A stretch of 27,013 nt of DNA, from positions 1-27,013 of the forward strand of contig DBCM01000069.1 of assembly GCA_002293045.1 (NCBI GenBank). The letters run 5' to 3'. Each line of letters starts with the position of its first letter. Within the stretch, counting starts at the first letter, position 1. Under the pieces are notes generated by a model, which made no database searches, had not been told where the DNA came from, and was given only the letters and a program-made list of their open reading frames with translations. The stretch comes from Flavobacteriales bacterium UBA958 (GTDB lineage Bacteria; Bacteroidota; Bacteroidia; Flavobacteriales_D; Crocinitomicaceae). The position numbers and the translations under genes were made by a program. Below are positions 1-8,613 of this stretch, one piece after another.

Positions 1-738
1 TTTGATGTTCTCGTAGGCGTCTTGTATCTGCTGGAATTTTTCCTTAGCCCCTTTTTGGTATTCTTCACCCATTTGAGCTACTTTGTCCGGGTGAAAGGCA
101 ATGGCCATTTTTCGGTAGGCACGTTTTACATCCTCGTCGCTGGCCGTGGCTTCAATCCCCAGAATTTTGTAATCAGAATCCGCACTTCGGTAAAACATGT
201 TTTTCACACTTTCAAATTCCATGGCGGGAATCCCAATTTTATTGGCTAATTGTTCAATAATTTTCGTTTCGCTATCATCCACATGCCCGTCGGCTTTGGC
301 CACTTGAAAGAGGTAGTGAACCATTTGAATGCGGCCATCCACGGAAATTCGGTTCCGGATATCATTGCAAATATCAGAGATGGGGATTTGCCCGTTATCT
401 AAGAAATGCTTGAGTACCTGTAAGTGCTCGCGTGTGAATTGATTCCCGAATTGGGCCGTGAAAAATCCCTTTACGTAATCCAATTCTGCACGTTTTACAG
501 AACCGTCTGCTTTCATGACTACCGCAGACAAGGCCATTAACATGGTTGGGAAATCGTATTGCGTAGCGCGTTGACGGTAATATTCAAAGCCGCTGCCCGT
601 ATTTTTCGAGGATTGGGAATTGGACGCATTGTTTCTGCTAATGAAGTCGATAATACTTCCGATAACAAAACCAATGATCCCGAATTTAATCCGACCAGTA
701 AGAATGAGGAGCCCTACCCCTAAAAACCACTTATACAA
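1..738 (-). CDS. Membrane-anchored TerB/DnaJ-domain (DjlA-like) protein, 3' end cut by window
   Basis: The reverse strand reads open for 246 codons from a TTG at 738 to the window edge. Residues about 3-30 are hydrophobic (one membrane segment). Residues about 55-190 resemble a TerB/DjlA-N helical domain with two acidic KADG loops (76-79 and 148-151). Residues about 190-246 are a J domain with the HPD motif at 216-218, the tripeptide that stimulates DnaK ATPase. The frame has stop codons three codons upstream of the TTG and no earlier ATG, so TTG is the only plausible start; it is preceded by an A-rich stretch. Only the last few residues of the J domain are missing. It starts 24 bp after the htpG stop on the same strand, so the two are probably co-transcribed. 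Role inferred: a membrane-tethered DnaK co-chaperone like DjlA. Confidence 0.85.
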   Translation of the reverse strand, partial: MYKWFLGVGLLILTGRIKFGIIGFVIGSIIDFISRNNASNSQSSKNTGSGFEYYRQRATQYDFPTMLMALSAVVMKADGSVKRAELDYVKGFFTAQFGNQFTREHLQVLKHFLDNGQIPISDICNDIRNRISVDGRIQMVHYLFQVAKADGHVDDSETKIIEQLANKIGIPAMEFESVKNMFYRSADSDYKILGIEATASDEDVKRAYRKMAIAFHPDKVAQMGEEYQKGAKEKFQQIQDAYENIK

Positions 739-761
739 TTTCTTATTTTATTACAAACTTA

Positions 762-2657
762 CTAAGATTCTACCATACCGCTCACAGAACGTTGGATGAA
801 TTCCGTAAGTGCTTCGCCTTTCAATAAGCCTTGAGATAACATGGCTAAGTCTACGAGTTGTTTGACCGTCTCTTGTTGTCTGGCGCTTTTCATCTTCAAC
901 ACTTTACTCATTACCGGGTGATTTCCATTCACAACCAATTGATACATTTCAGGAAAGGCGCCATAAAAGCCCCCACCGCCCATGCGTTGCTGTTCCATCA
1001 TTCGGCGAATAAATTCGGGTTGGGTAATCAAGATTGGCGCGTCTTGTTCAGCCATGGATTCTAGTTGAACCGTAAATTTCTCCTTGTTAACGGCACCTTC
1101 AAACAAAGGCTTAAGTTTTTCCTCTTCTGCAGCGCTTAGTTTTGACGGTATTTCCTCGCCTTTGTCGATTAATTTCTCTAAACTATCAGAATCCACTCGG
1201 CTAAAGCGAACTTTCTCATTGCCTTGTTCTAGTTTTTGAATCCAATGCGCTGCTAAGGGGCCTTCTAAAACCAATACGTCATACCCTCTGTCCGTTGCTT
1301 GTTTCACATAGGAGAATTGTCCTTCAGCATCCGACGTGTACAGTATAATGGTCTCTTCACTTTTATTCGTTTGGTTGGCTTTTATGTTCTCCAAGTATTC
1401 TTCCATGGTAAAATAGGCACCGCTCGTATTTTTCAGTAAGGCAAAGGTTTTCGCTTTTTCTGCAAACTTCTCATCGGATAACATTCCATATTGCACGAAA
1501 ATGTACAAATCATTCCATTTTTCCTCGAAATCCTTCCGGTCTTTATTGAACATTTCAGCTAATTTATCCGCTACTTTCTTAGTGATGTGCGCGGATATTT
1601 TTTTAACATTCGAGTCGCTTTGCAAATAAGATCGAGAAACGTTTAAAGGGATATCTGGTGAGTCAATTACCCCGTGCAACAAGGTTAAAAATTCTGGCAC
1701 TATTTCTTCCACGCTGTCCGTGATAAATACCTGGTTGCTATAGAGGTTGATTTTGTTTCGCTGAACTTCTACATTTTCTTTAATCTTCGGAAAGTAAAGA
1801 ATCCCGGTTAAATTGAATGGGTAATCCACATTTAAGTGAATGTTAAAAAGTGGCGCATCAAAGGTGGACGGGTAAAGTTCGCGATAGAAGGATTGATAAT
1901 CTTCCTCACTCAGAGAAGCAGGCGCAACAGTCCACGCCGGTTTTACATTGTTCACTTGGTTGGGTACCTCAATGGCCACGCGCTTCACATTTCCTTTGTC
2001 ATCTTTTTCCCCTTCTGGAGAATCAATGTATTCGGTTTTAGTTCCAAAGAACACAGGAATGGGAAGGAACTTACAGTATTTAGAAAGGATTCCCTGAATT
2101 CTAGGTTTGTCATTGAATTCAAGCGCGTCATCATTAAAGTAAAGAATAATGTCCGTTCCGCGTTCAGCCTTTTCGATTTCTGTAATGGTAAATTCAGGTG
2201 ACCCATTGCTTTCCCATTGTACCGCTTGTGCGCCCTCATGACGAGATAAGGTGCGAATTTGAACCCGCTCTGCAACCATAAAGGCCGAATAAAATCCCAG
2301 CCCAAAATGACCAATGATTTGCTCTGCGCCTTCTTTTCCTTTGTATTGATTTACAAATTCCTCTGCGCCAGAAAAGGCAATTTGATTGATATACTTATCA
2401 ATCTCCTCTTCTGTCATTCCGATTCCATGATCTCTGATGGTTAATGTTTTGGCCTCACGGTCCAACAAAACTTCCACTTTTAATTCACCGAGTTCCCCTT
2501 TATATTCACCATTGGTCGCTAAAACCTTTAGTTTTTGGGAGGCATCTACCGCGTTGGATACAAGCTCTCGAAGGAAAATTTCATGATCCGAGTAAAGAAA
2601 CTTTTTAATGATTGGAAAAATATTTTCCGTCTGTACATTTATTTGACCTGTTTTCAT
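762..2657 (-). CDS. htpG: Molecular chaperone HtpG (Hsp90 family)
   Basis: The 631-residue protein has the full bacterial Hsp90 layout: N-terminal GHKL ATPase domain, middle domain and dimerisation domain. Seen directly: the catalytic Glu31 and Asn35 in EIFLRELVSNAVDA, the nucleotide-binding Asp76 in IRDHGIGM, the glycine-rich lid GHFGLG at 116-121, and NVSRSYLQSD in the middle domain. Length is typical for the family. It acts in the cytosol as an ATP-driven homodimeric chaperone working with DnaK. The ATG at 2657 follows the A/T-rich run taattaat; no CIRCE element or clear -33/-7 promoter was recognised upstream. It faces a divergent membrane-protein gene and is followed 24 bp later by a J-domain gene, a chaperone pairing that makes functional sense. 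Confidence 0.97.
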   Translation of the reverse strand: MKTGQINVQTENIFPIIKKFLYSDHEIFLRELVSNAVDASQKLKVLATNGEYKGELGELKVEVLLDREAKTLTIRDHGIGMTEEEIDKYINQIAFSGAEEFVNQYKGKEGAEQIIGHFGLGFYSAFMVAERVQIRTLSRHEGAQAVQWESNGSPEFTITEIEKAERGTDIILYFNDDALEFNDKPRIQGILSKYCKFLPIPVFFGTKTEYIDSPEGEKDDKGNVKRVAIEVPNQVNNVKPAWTVAPASLSEEDYQSFYRELYPSTFDAPLFNIHLNVDYPFNLTGILYFPKIKENVEVQRNKINLYSNQVFITDSVEEIVPEFLTLLHGVIDSPDIPLNVSRSYLQSDSNVKKISAHITKKVADKLAEMFNKDRKDFEEKWNDLYIFVQYGMLSDEKFAEKAKTFALLKNTSGAYFTMEEYLENIKANQTNKSEETIILYTSDAEGQFSYVKQATDRGYDVLVLEGPLAAHWIQKLEQGNEKVRFSRVDSDSLEKLIDKGEEIPSKLSAAEEEKLKPLFEGAVNKEKFTVQLESMAEQDAPILITQPEFIRRMMEQQRMGGGGFYGAFPEMYQLVVNGNHPVMSKVLKMKSARQQETVKQLVDLAMLSQGLLKGEALTEFIQRSVSGMVES

Positions 2658-2720
2658 GTAATTAATTTTTAGACACTTAATCGTTTCAATTTATATACCA
2701 AAACAGTCAAGGTGACACTT

Positions 2721-2734
2721 TGGCACAATTGCCA
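2721..2734. promoter_or_regulatory. TGGCA-N4-TGCCA inverted repeat in divergent intergenic region
   Basis: Perfect 5-bp arms TGGCA (2721-2725) and TGCCA (2730-2734) are separated by CAAT, 64 bp upstream of htpG and about 59 bp upstream of the divergent membrane-protein gene. The size fits a small dimeric-repressor operator, but no regulator is identified and the arms are short enough to occur by chance. Confidence 0.2.
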
Positions 2735-2776
2735 TATTTTACGAGGCAATTTCTCTAACAAACTGACATATTTTGG

Positions 2777-2784
2777 TACTTTTG
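2777..2784 (+). promoter_or_regulatory. Candidate Bacteroidota -7 element (TACTTTTG)
   Basis: TACTTTTG matches the TAnnTTTG consensus and ends 9 nt before the ATG at 2793. No TTTG is present 19 bp upstream, so the promoter is only half supported. The resulting leader would be only a few bases long. Confidence 0.35.
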
Positions 2785-2792
2785 TCGATGTG

Positions 2793-4091
2793 ATGGTTGC
2801 CTTCCCCCTCGGACTTGGAGCACTCGTGTTCGGTGGTTTAATGTATATTATGCCAGGACTCAAGGGAGCATCCAAAAACGCATTTGTTGTTTCGTGGGTC
2901 ATTAAAGTTATTGCTGGGCTTGCGCTGCTGTACACCTACACGCAGGTTTATCCGAAACGCGCAGAGGCCGATGCTTTTAAGTACTTTGATGATGGCATTA
3001 TCCTGCGGGAGATTGCCGATGAAGATCCTGCGGTCTTTACTCGTATCCTGCTTGGTACCTGGTCTGATTCCGATTTACACTATCTAAACCGGTTGAACTA
3101 TTGGTTTCGCTCCTATGACCATGGCATAGCGAATGATAACCGTGTGGTCATCCGTGTGAACGCATTATTGAATTTGGTCACTCGCGGTTCCTATGGGCTC
3201 AATCTTTTAGTGTTTTTAGTCTTAGCTTGGTTGGGCTCATATTGGTTATTTCAGCTGTTTCTCGGACTTTCTTCCACCAAAATCACCTCTTATATTGCGG
3301 CTTTTCTTGTACCATCAACGGTATTTTGGAGTAGCGGTATTTTAAAAGAGGCCTTGTTGTTTTTTGCGTTGGGTGGATTTCTGTACAGTTTGTTTAGATT
3401 ATATCAACGCTTTAGGTGGGGGGCATTTACCCTGGGAATCGTATGTTTTCTCTTATTACTGTTTTTGAAAATATACATTTTGATGGCCCTTCTTCCGATA
3501 GTTCTACTCACTTGGTTATGGGTTCAAACTACCTCTTGGAAGCAGTTTGCGGGAAGTATATTGGCTTGTATAGCGGCCTTCATCACCTGCCATGTACTTT
3601 TCTTTCCTGATTGGAGCCCACTTTCAACCTTACAGGGAAAACAATTTGATTTTATACAAATGGCGCATGCAGTAAATGCGGGTAGTATTGTGCCTATTAT
3701 TCCCATGGATGGGAGAATGAGTACCGTTTTAGCCTTGATCCCTCTTGGTATTTGGAATGTGTTGGTCTATCCAGACTTCAGCATGTTAAAAAATGGGCAA
3801 TCCCTTGTGGCGTTTACTGAAAACGTGTTGATTTTATTGATTTTACTCGGTGCTGTTCTTCGATTGAGGGGAATATCTTGGACGCTGGATTGGCGTTTCC
3901 CTTCGTTGTTGTTTAGTCTGGCTGTATTATCGCTCGTAGGAATGACAGCACCCGTGGTGGGGGCAATGGTACGTTACAAAGCGCCTGTCTTGCCGTTTTT
4001 GTTAATGAGTTTATTGCATTATCAACTGCCGTATGTAAAACAAGTATTCACGTCAAATAGATTTTATCAATGGTTAAATACGCATTTATAA
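2793..4091 (+). CDS. Multi-pass inner-membrane protein, function unknown
   Basis: This is a 432-residue protein from the ATG at 2793. The frame is open back to a GTG at 2712, but those 27 residues are polar and overlap the promoter region, so the ATG is preferred; a third candidate is the ATG at 2841. Roughly ten hydrophobic segments alternate with short loops. A soluble stretch of about 90 residues (RAEADAFKYFDDG onward) follows the second segment, a layout common in polytopic polysaccharide-polymerase or glycosyltransferase-like proteins of Bacteroidota. No catalytic motif was recognised, so that analogy is weak. Its 3' end overlaps the following dehydrogenase gene by 22 bp, implying translational coupling. 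I do not recognise the family with certainty. Confidence 0.8.
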   Translation: MVAFPLGLGALVFGGLMYIMPGLKGASKNAFVVSWVIKVIAGLALLYTYTQVYPKRAEADAFKYFDDGIILREIADEDPAVFTRILLGTWSDSDLHYLNRLNYWFRSYDHGIANDNRVVIRVNALLNLVTRGSYGLNLLVFLVLAWLGSYWLFQLFLGLSSTKITSYIAAFLVPSTVFWSSGILKEALLFFALGGFLYSLFRLYQRFRWGAFTLGIVCFLLLLFLKIYILMALLPIVLLTWLWVQTTSWKQFAGSILACIAAFITCHVLFFPDWSPLSTLQGKQFDFIQMAHAVNAGSIVPIIPMDGRMSTVLALIPLGIWNVLVYPDFSMLKNGQSLVAFTENVLILLILLGAVLRLRGISWTLDWRFPSLLFSLAVLSLVGMTAPVVGAMVRYKAPVLPFLLMSLLHYQLPYVKQVFTSNRFYQWLNTHL

Positions 4092-4828
4092 CAGGAGCCT
4101 CCTCTGGGTTTGGCGCTGCAATAGCTTCTAGTTTAGCGCAGGAAGGTTTTGGTTTGATTTTAACCGCGAGGAGGTTAGATCGCTTAGAGGCTTTGAAGAA
4201 AACCCTTTCTGGAATTTCGCCAGATATAATTATTGGATCCATGGATGTGCGCGATCGTTCAGCGGTTAATGGGTGGGTGGAACAGTTGCCTGTTGAGGTC
4301 AAAAACAATGTAGATATATTGGTAAACAATGCAGGGTTAGCAGCGGGTAGAGCCCCCATAGACCAAGGAGAGGTTTCTGATTGGGAGCAAATGATAGATA
4401 CCAATTTAACAGGATTACTCTATGTTACACAGGCCATTATTCCACTAATGAAGGCTCGGCTAGCCGGTAAAATTATTAATATCACCAGTATTGCAGGTAA
4501 AGAAGCGTATCCTCAAGGGAATGTTTATTGTGCTACCAAAGCAGCGGTAGACCACCTCACGAAGGCCATGCGGATGGATCTTCTTCCCTACGGAATTTGT
4601 GTGAGTGCTATAGCTCCGGGAGCTGCAGAAACTGAATTCTCCTTGGTGCGTTTTAAGGGGGATTCAGATCAAGCTTCCGCTGTTTATCAAGGGTTTACAC
4701 CATTAGATGCCAAAGACATTGCAGACGCCGTTCACTTTATTGTGACGCGTCCACCCCACGTTTCTATTCATGATTTAGTGATTATGCCCGCTGCACAAGC
4801 TTCTGCGACATTATTTAAAAAAGACTAA
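4070..4828 (+). CDS. Short-chain dehydrogenase/reductase (YdfG-like, NADP-dependent)
   Basis: The 252-residue protein is a classical SDR with a Rossmann fold. Visible motifs: cofactor loop TGASSGFG at 8-15, the two arginines RR at 34-35 after the second strand (favouring NADP over NAD), NNAG at 86-89, Asn112, and the catalytic Ser140, Tyr153 and Lys157 in SIAGKEAYPQGNVYCATK. The IAPGAAETEFS stretch after the active site matches the YdfG / serine-threonine 3-dehydrogenase subgroup, which oxidises 3-hydroxy acids such as L-allo-threonine; the substrate here is inferred only. The gene starts inside the 3' end of the membrane-protein gene and its stop overlaps the convergent gene by 4 bp. Confidence 0.93.
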   Translation: MVKYAFITGASSGFGAAIASSLAQEGFGLILTARRLDRLEALKKTLSGISPDIIIGSMDVRDRSAVNGWVEQLPVEVKNNVDILVNNAGLAAGRAPIDQGEVSDWEQMIDTNLTGLLYVTQAIIPLMKARLAGKIINITSIAGKEAYPQGNVYCATKAAVDHLTKAMRMDLLPYGICVSAIAPGAAETEFSLVRFKGDSDQASAVYQGFTPLDAKDIADAVHFIVTRPPHVSIHDLVIMPAAQASATLFKKD

Positions 4829-6018
4829 GGAAGAAAAATTAAGGTGCTTTTTCCGTCAATTGTAAGCAACGCGGCGCCGCGCACGGAGGTATGGAATCGA
4901 TCTCTTGAATCCATATGTATCCTTTTGCCTTGTATATCGGTTAACACACATTGATGATAAGGCATTGTTATACGCAACTCGTTATACCCTTCTTCCAAAT
5001 GTGGAATGAGCTGAAAGGGGACCATCGGTTCTATGGAGTTCACGGAGGCGGTTGACTCAAAGAATGATGTAAAATCAAATTGAAAAAGTTTTGGGGCAAT
5101 CGTAATTACAGAACTCACTTTTTCTGAACTGATATATCCTTTATTCGAATCGTTTAGTGCAATCCCTTCGGTTTGCGCGACGGTAAGTACATTTCCAACT
5201 TCAATTCGTCGTCGGTTTCCAGAAAATACCTGCTGGTCTTGATAATCCCACAGACACCAAACAAAACTGGTGTAGAAATTACTTCCATTGTTTTTATATC
5301 CAAGTAAATAACTCCGATTTAATATGGTGTCTAGGCAGGCATCGGTAATTAATCCGTCCACGGCGAAGCTATCCCTGAATTGCGCTGCAAGGGTATCCGA
5401 CCAAAAACAGGGAAGTCGATACCTGCGGGTGTTCAAGGCGGTCCAGTTTTTTGAATAAAGGGTAATAGAATCGGCATCGGCAACCAGGGCTTCACAATCG
5501 TAGTTGTTGGCGTTTGGCAGCGAAGTGAATTGCGTTTGGTCTGACCAGTAAAACGGGAGTTTTTCTGCTTGAATCGTGTCTAAGCTCAGGTCCGATTTAA
5601 GGAAACGATATAGGCAAAGGTTTTGTCGATTGCCATTGTTGTTTCCAACATCGCCAATAAATACGTGGGTTGAATTCGATGTAATGGCCTCCCAATCTAC
5701 ATTGGTTGCTCCGCTGATCGTTATCGTACGCAATACGACTCCAAGGGTGTCGAGTTCGTAAATAAGTGGGCCTGATCCCGAATCATTGAAGGTGTAAAGT
5801 AAATCTCCAACGCGAATTAGCCCAGAGTTTTCTTGGAGTACATCGCTTAGGTTCGATACTAATCCTAAGGTGTAATTCGTAGTACTGTAAACACAACTCC
5901 CGTCGTTTAAAGAGGCGTTTACGTCATAATTTGTTGCTTGCGGATCGGTACATCCCCATTGTGCTAAAAAGGGGAGAGGGATGAGAACAAGCAGGATTAG
6001 AATAATTTTGTAGCCCAT
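4825..6018 (-). CDS. Secreted protein with GCTDP motif and T9SS-like C-terminus
   Basis: The 397-residue protein has a signal peptide (about 1-20, hydrophobic ILILLVLIPLPFLAQ). It is followed at 22-44 by a cysteine motif of the form GCTDPxAxNYxxxAxxxDGSC, a short module repeated in many secreted Bacteroidota proteins. The middle (about 50-330) is rich in beta strands with recurring Asp, consistent with a beta-propeller-like fold; this is inference from pattern. The last 70 residues (YNELRITM... to LIFLP) resemble a type A T9SS sorting domain, lacking a strong conserved core. The start lies 22 bp inside the upstream gene, so translation is probably coupled. Substrate and function are unknown. 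Confidence 0.8.
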   Translation of the reverse strand: MGYKIILILLVLIPLPFLAQWGCTDPQATNYDVNASLNDGSCVYSTTNYTLGLVSNLSDVLQENSGLIRVGDLLYTFNDSGSGPLIYELDTLGVVLRTITISGATNVDWEAITSNSTHVFIGDVGNNNGNRQNLCLYRFLKSDLSLDTIQAEKLPFYWSDQTQFTSLPNANNYDCEALVADADSITLYSKNWTALNTRRYRLPCFWSDTLAAQFRDSFAVDGLITDACLDTILNRSYLLGYKNNGSNFYTSFVWCLWDYQDQQVFSGNRRRIEVGNVLTVAQTEGIALNDSNKGYISSEKVSSVITIAPKLFQFDFTSFFESTASVNSIEPMVPFQLIPHLEEGYNELRITMPYHQCVLTDIQGKRIHMDSRDRFHTSVRGAALLTIDGKSTLIFLP

Positions 6019-6845
6019 GCTTCAGCTTCTTTAGCACTGATTAATTCCGCGTCATGTAGAAAATTAACCGTCGGTTCAATGGAAGTAACTAAATCGACAG
6101 TTTCGGTGTTCCATGTTGTTTCACTGAGCCACTGTTGTACCTCAGTAATGGACAAATGATATCTCCATGCAATGTCCTCCGCCGTTTTTGGGTGGCTACT
6201 GAGCTTTGCGGCTTGTTTTTTTACGAGAGCTATGATTTCTTCAATAATGGCGCGATTTTGTGTTAACACATCGTTTCTGCAAGCAATCACGAAGCAAGGC
6301 CACGGCGTATCTACTTGTCCTACCCTCCTACAACTTCCTTTATCAACAAAGGGTTGCGTGGTGTATTTCTCCCACAGAAACACATCAGCTTCGTTGTTTT
6401 CTAGGGCCCAAATCCCACCGTATACATCGCCAATTACATTAAATGCTAAGTCCTCTTTTTTCCATTGATTTTTTTGTGCAAGCACATAGGACATTAAGTG
6501 TGACCCCGACCCAAACCGTGAAATGGCAAATCTATGGGTGGATCCTTCACGGAGTCCTTCATGGTGCATTGGAACGTGTATCCCCCACTGCAAGGGCGAA
6601 ACCACGTATAGGTCTATGATTTTCGCTTGTGTTCCTTGTAAAATTGCTCTACTGATTCCCTCAGTAAGCAATACAGCGATGTCTAAACTGCCTGTTTCTA
6701 ATCCTTTAATCATTTGCCCTGTTCCACCGGTCATATCAGACCAGTGAAGCGAGACCCCTATGGATTCAAAGGCTTTCTCCTCAATGGCGACTCGCCAGGG
6801 GAAATTAAAGTGTTCAGGGACACCTCCGATTTTAAACTTTTTCAT
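5997..6845 (-). CDS. Cytosolic periplasmic-binding-protein-like (NMT1/THI5-type) protein
   Basis: I place the start at the ATG at 6845 (282 residues, MKKFKIGGVPEHFNFPW). The frame is open for 49 more codons, but those lie inside the exporter gene and look like shadow sequence. The fold signature is that of nitrate/sulfonate/taurine binding proteins: GGTGQMIKGLETGSLDIAV (about 40-60), a GSGSHLMSYVLA loop, and a DVFLWEKYTT segment. There is no signal peptide and no lipobox, which is odd for a binding protein. The GGVPEHFN opening recalls a conserved family also found in fungi (Candida Ca3427 type), named from memory. It overlaps the exporter gene by 14 bp and the secreted-protein gene by 22 bp. 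The ligand is unknown. Confidence 0.85.
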   Translation of the reverse strand: MKKFKIGGVPEHFNFPWRVAIEEKAFESIGVSLHWSDMTGGTGQMIKGLETGSLDIAVLLTEGISRAILQGTQAKIIDLYVVSPLQWGIHVPMHHEGLREGSTHRFAISRFGSGSHLMSYVLAQKNQWKKEDLAFNVIGDVYGGIWALENNEADVFLWEKYTTQPFVDKGSCRRVGQVDTPWPCFVIACRNDVLTQNRAIIEEIIALVKKQAAKLSSHPKTAEDIAWRYHLSITEVQQWLSETTWNTETVDLVTSIEPTVNFLHDAELISAKEAEAWATKLF

Positions 6846-8601
6846 TGAGTTCATTGAATTGCTTTTCGAACAAGGTTTTATACGTGCCTTCGGTCGCGAG
6901 TAAGGAGGCATGTGTTCCTGTTTGAATAATTTGACCTTTCTCCATAACATGAATTTGGTCTGCTTGTTGAATGGTGGATAAGCGGTGAGCAATGATGATC
7001 GATGTTCTATTCTTGGTTACCTCCGAAATTGCTTTTTGAATGAGTAATTCTGATTCACTATCAATGCTTGAGGTAGCTTCATCTAAAATAAGAATGGCTG
7101 GTTGGTATACCATAGCCCGAATAAAGGAAAGCAATTGACGTTGTCCAACCGAGAGAACGCCTCCGCGCTCACCGATTATGTAGTCATAGTTTTGTGGGAT
7201 TTTCATGATAAACTCGTGCGCCCCGATTAACTGCGCTGCATCGATAACCTGTTCTCGGGTAATGGCACTATTTCCAAGGGTAATGTTATTGTGGATCGTA
7301 TCAGAAAATAAAAATACATCTTGCAAGACAAACCCGATGTGACGGTTGATTTCACTGCGATTAATTTGGTTTAAATTAACGCCATTAATTGAGATTTCTC
7401 CCGCTGAGATTTCATAGAATCGACCAATTAAATTAATTATGGTGGTTTTACCAGAGCCCGTGGCTCCAACAAATGCTGTAGTTTTTCCGGCTTGAATATG
7501 CAGGTTAAATGAAGAAAATAAGGGGGTGTCGGCCGTATACGAAAATGAGACATTTTTAAATGCTATATCACCGTTGGTGAAAGCGGTAGGAAATGCTTCA
7601 TTGGGTTCTACTTCCTCTGTTTCATCTAAAATTTCAAACAAGCGCTCTGCTCTAACTACTCCTCGTTGGAAAATATTGAATTTATCTGCGAGTTGCCGTA
7701 TCGGTCTGTATAGTTGATTAATCCACAAGGTAAAGGCGATAATTTCGCCGTATAATTGCGTTAATTGTTGCTGACTTTTTCCTTCTACCATCATAGCTCC
7801 CCAAACCAGAAGAAAGGCAATGGATAACGAACTGAGGAGTTCCACCACAGGAAAGAAGATGGAGTTCGCCCAAACGGCACTGATGTGCGCATCCCTGTGT
7901 TTTTCGTTAATGGATTGAAACTTTGATTCGGCCTTCCTTTCGTAAGCAAACAATTGAATGAGATTCATCCCCATGAGATGCTCTTGTACAAAGGTGTTTA
8001 ATCTAGAAACTTGGGTGCGTTCACTTTGAAATGATTTTTTCATGGCTTTTGCAAACAAGCGTGTTGCGAAAATCAAGATGGGTATAGGAATTAAGGTCAA
8101 TAGACTCAAGCGCCAATCGACCCAAAACATAAAGCTTAAGATAGCGATGAGTGAGAGCAGGTCTCCGAATATTTCCATTAATCCGGCGGAGAACACCTCT
8201 GAAATAGATTCAACATCAGAGACTACCCGCGTCACCAAAGAACCTACTGGGGTATTATCGAAATACCTTGTTTTGAAGCTTAACACTGCATTAAACACTC
8301 GGGTTCTTAGGTCTTTAATGACGGATTGCGCTAAGAGATTTGATAGGTATGCTGAAGCCCAAATAACAATGGTTTCAACCAATAAAATAAGCAAAACACC
8401 GAGCAAGGCGCCAAGCAACTTTTCTGTATTTTGTTCTTTAACGATAAATTGATCAACCGCTTTTCCAATCAGAAAGGGCCGAAGCGGTCCCAGGATAGAT
8501 AGGGTGACTACGGCGAGTAAGGCGCCAATGAAAAGCCGTTTATACGGAGAAACAAATGCAATTAGTCGTATAAAAGAATTGGTGGACACCCGAGTTTTCA
8601 T
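6832..8601 (-). CDS. ABC exporter, fused permease and ATPase (MsbA/YheI/MdlB type)
   Basis: The 589-residue half-transporter has a six-helix type IV transmembrane domain (about 15-310) followed by the nucleotide-binding domain. Seen directly: Walker A GATGSGKT at 379-386, Q-loop LQDVFLFSDT from about 426, signature LSVGQ at 483-487, Walker B ILILDE at 503-508 and switch His539 (AHRLST). The LSVGQ variant in place of LSGGQ is typical of the YheI/BmrC-MdlB multidrug subgroup. It should work as a dimer in the inner membrane exporting a hydrophobic compound or lipid. Only one half-transporter is encoded here, so it is a homodimer or has a partner elsewhere. It starts 31 bp after the kinase stop and could be read from that operon. 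Confidence 0.95.
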   Translation of the reverse strand: MKTRVSTNSFIRLIAFVSPYKRLFIGALLAVVTLSILGPLRPFLIGKAVDQFIVKEQNTEKLLGALLGVLLILLVETIVIWASAYLSNLLAQSVIKDLRTRVFNAVLSFKTRYFDNTPVGSLVTRVVSDVESISEVFSAGLMEIFGDLLSLIAILSFMFWVDWRLSLLTLIPIPILIFATRLFAKAMKKSFQSERTQVSRLNTFVQEHLMGMNLIQLFAYERKAESKFQSINEKHRDAHISAVWANSIFFPVVELLSSLSIAFLLVWGAMMVEGKSQQQLTQLYGEIIAFTLWINQLYRPIRQLADKFNIFQRGVVRAERLFEILDETEEVEPNEAFPTAFTNGDIAFKNVSFSYTADTPLFSSFNLHIQAGKTTAFVGATGSGKTTIINLIGRFYEISAGEISINGVNLNQINRSEINRHIGFVLQDVFLFSDTIHNNITLGNSAITREQVIDAAQLIGAHEFIMKIPQNYDYIIGERGGVLSVGQRQLLSFIRAMVYQPAILILDEATSSIDSESELLIQKAISEVTKNRTSIIIAHRLSTIQQADQIHVMEKGQIIQTGTHASLLATEGTYKTLFEKQFNELNEKV

Positions 8602-8605
8602 GGTA

Positions 8606-8613
8606 CAAAAGTA
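8606..8613 (-). promoter_or_regulatory. Candidate -7 element TACTTTTG inside a GGTAC-TTTT-GTACC inverted repeat
   Basis: On the minus strand TACTTTTG (TAnnTTTG consensus) ends 5 nt before the exporter ATG. It is embedded in an inverted repeat with 5-bp arms, 8602-8606 and 8611-8615. No TTTG lies at the expected 19-bp spacing, so this is weaker than the rRNA promoters; if used, the transcript would be leaderless. Confidence 0.35.

Noticed and set aside
2712..2792. GTG-initiated N-terminal extension of the membrane protein
   Set aside because: The extension is polar, overlaps the candidate -7 element and precedes an ATG that starts directly at the first hydrophobic helix.
6846..6992. 49-codon N-terminal extension of the binding-protein-like gene
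   Set aside because: It lies inside the exporter ATPase region on the same strand in another frame and has no signal-peptide character; ATG 6845 begins the conserved domain.
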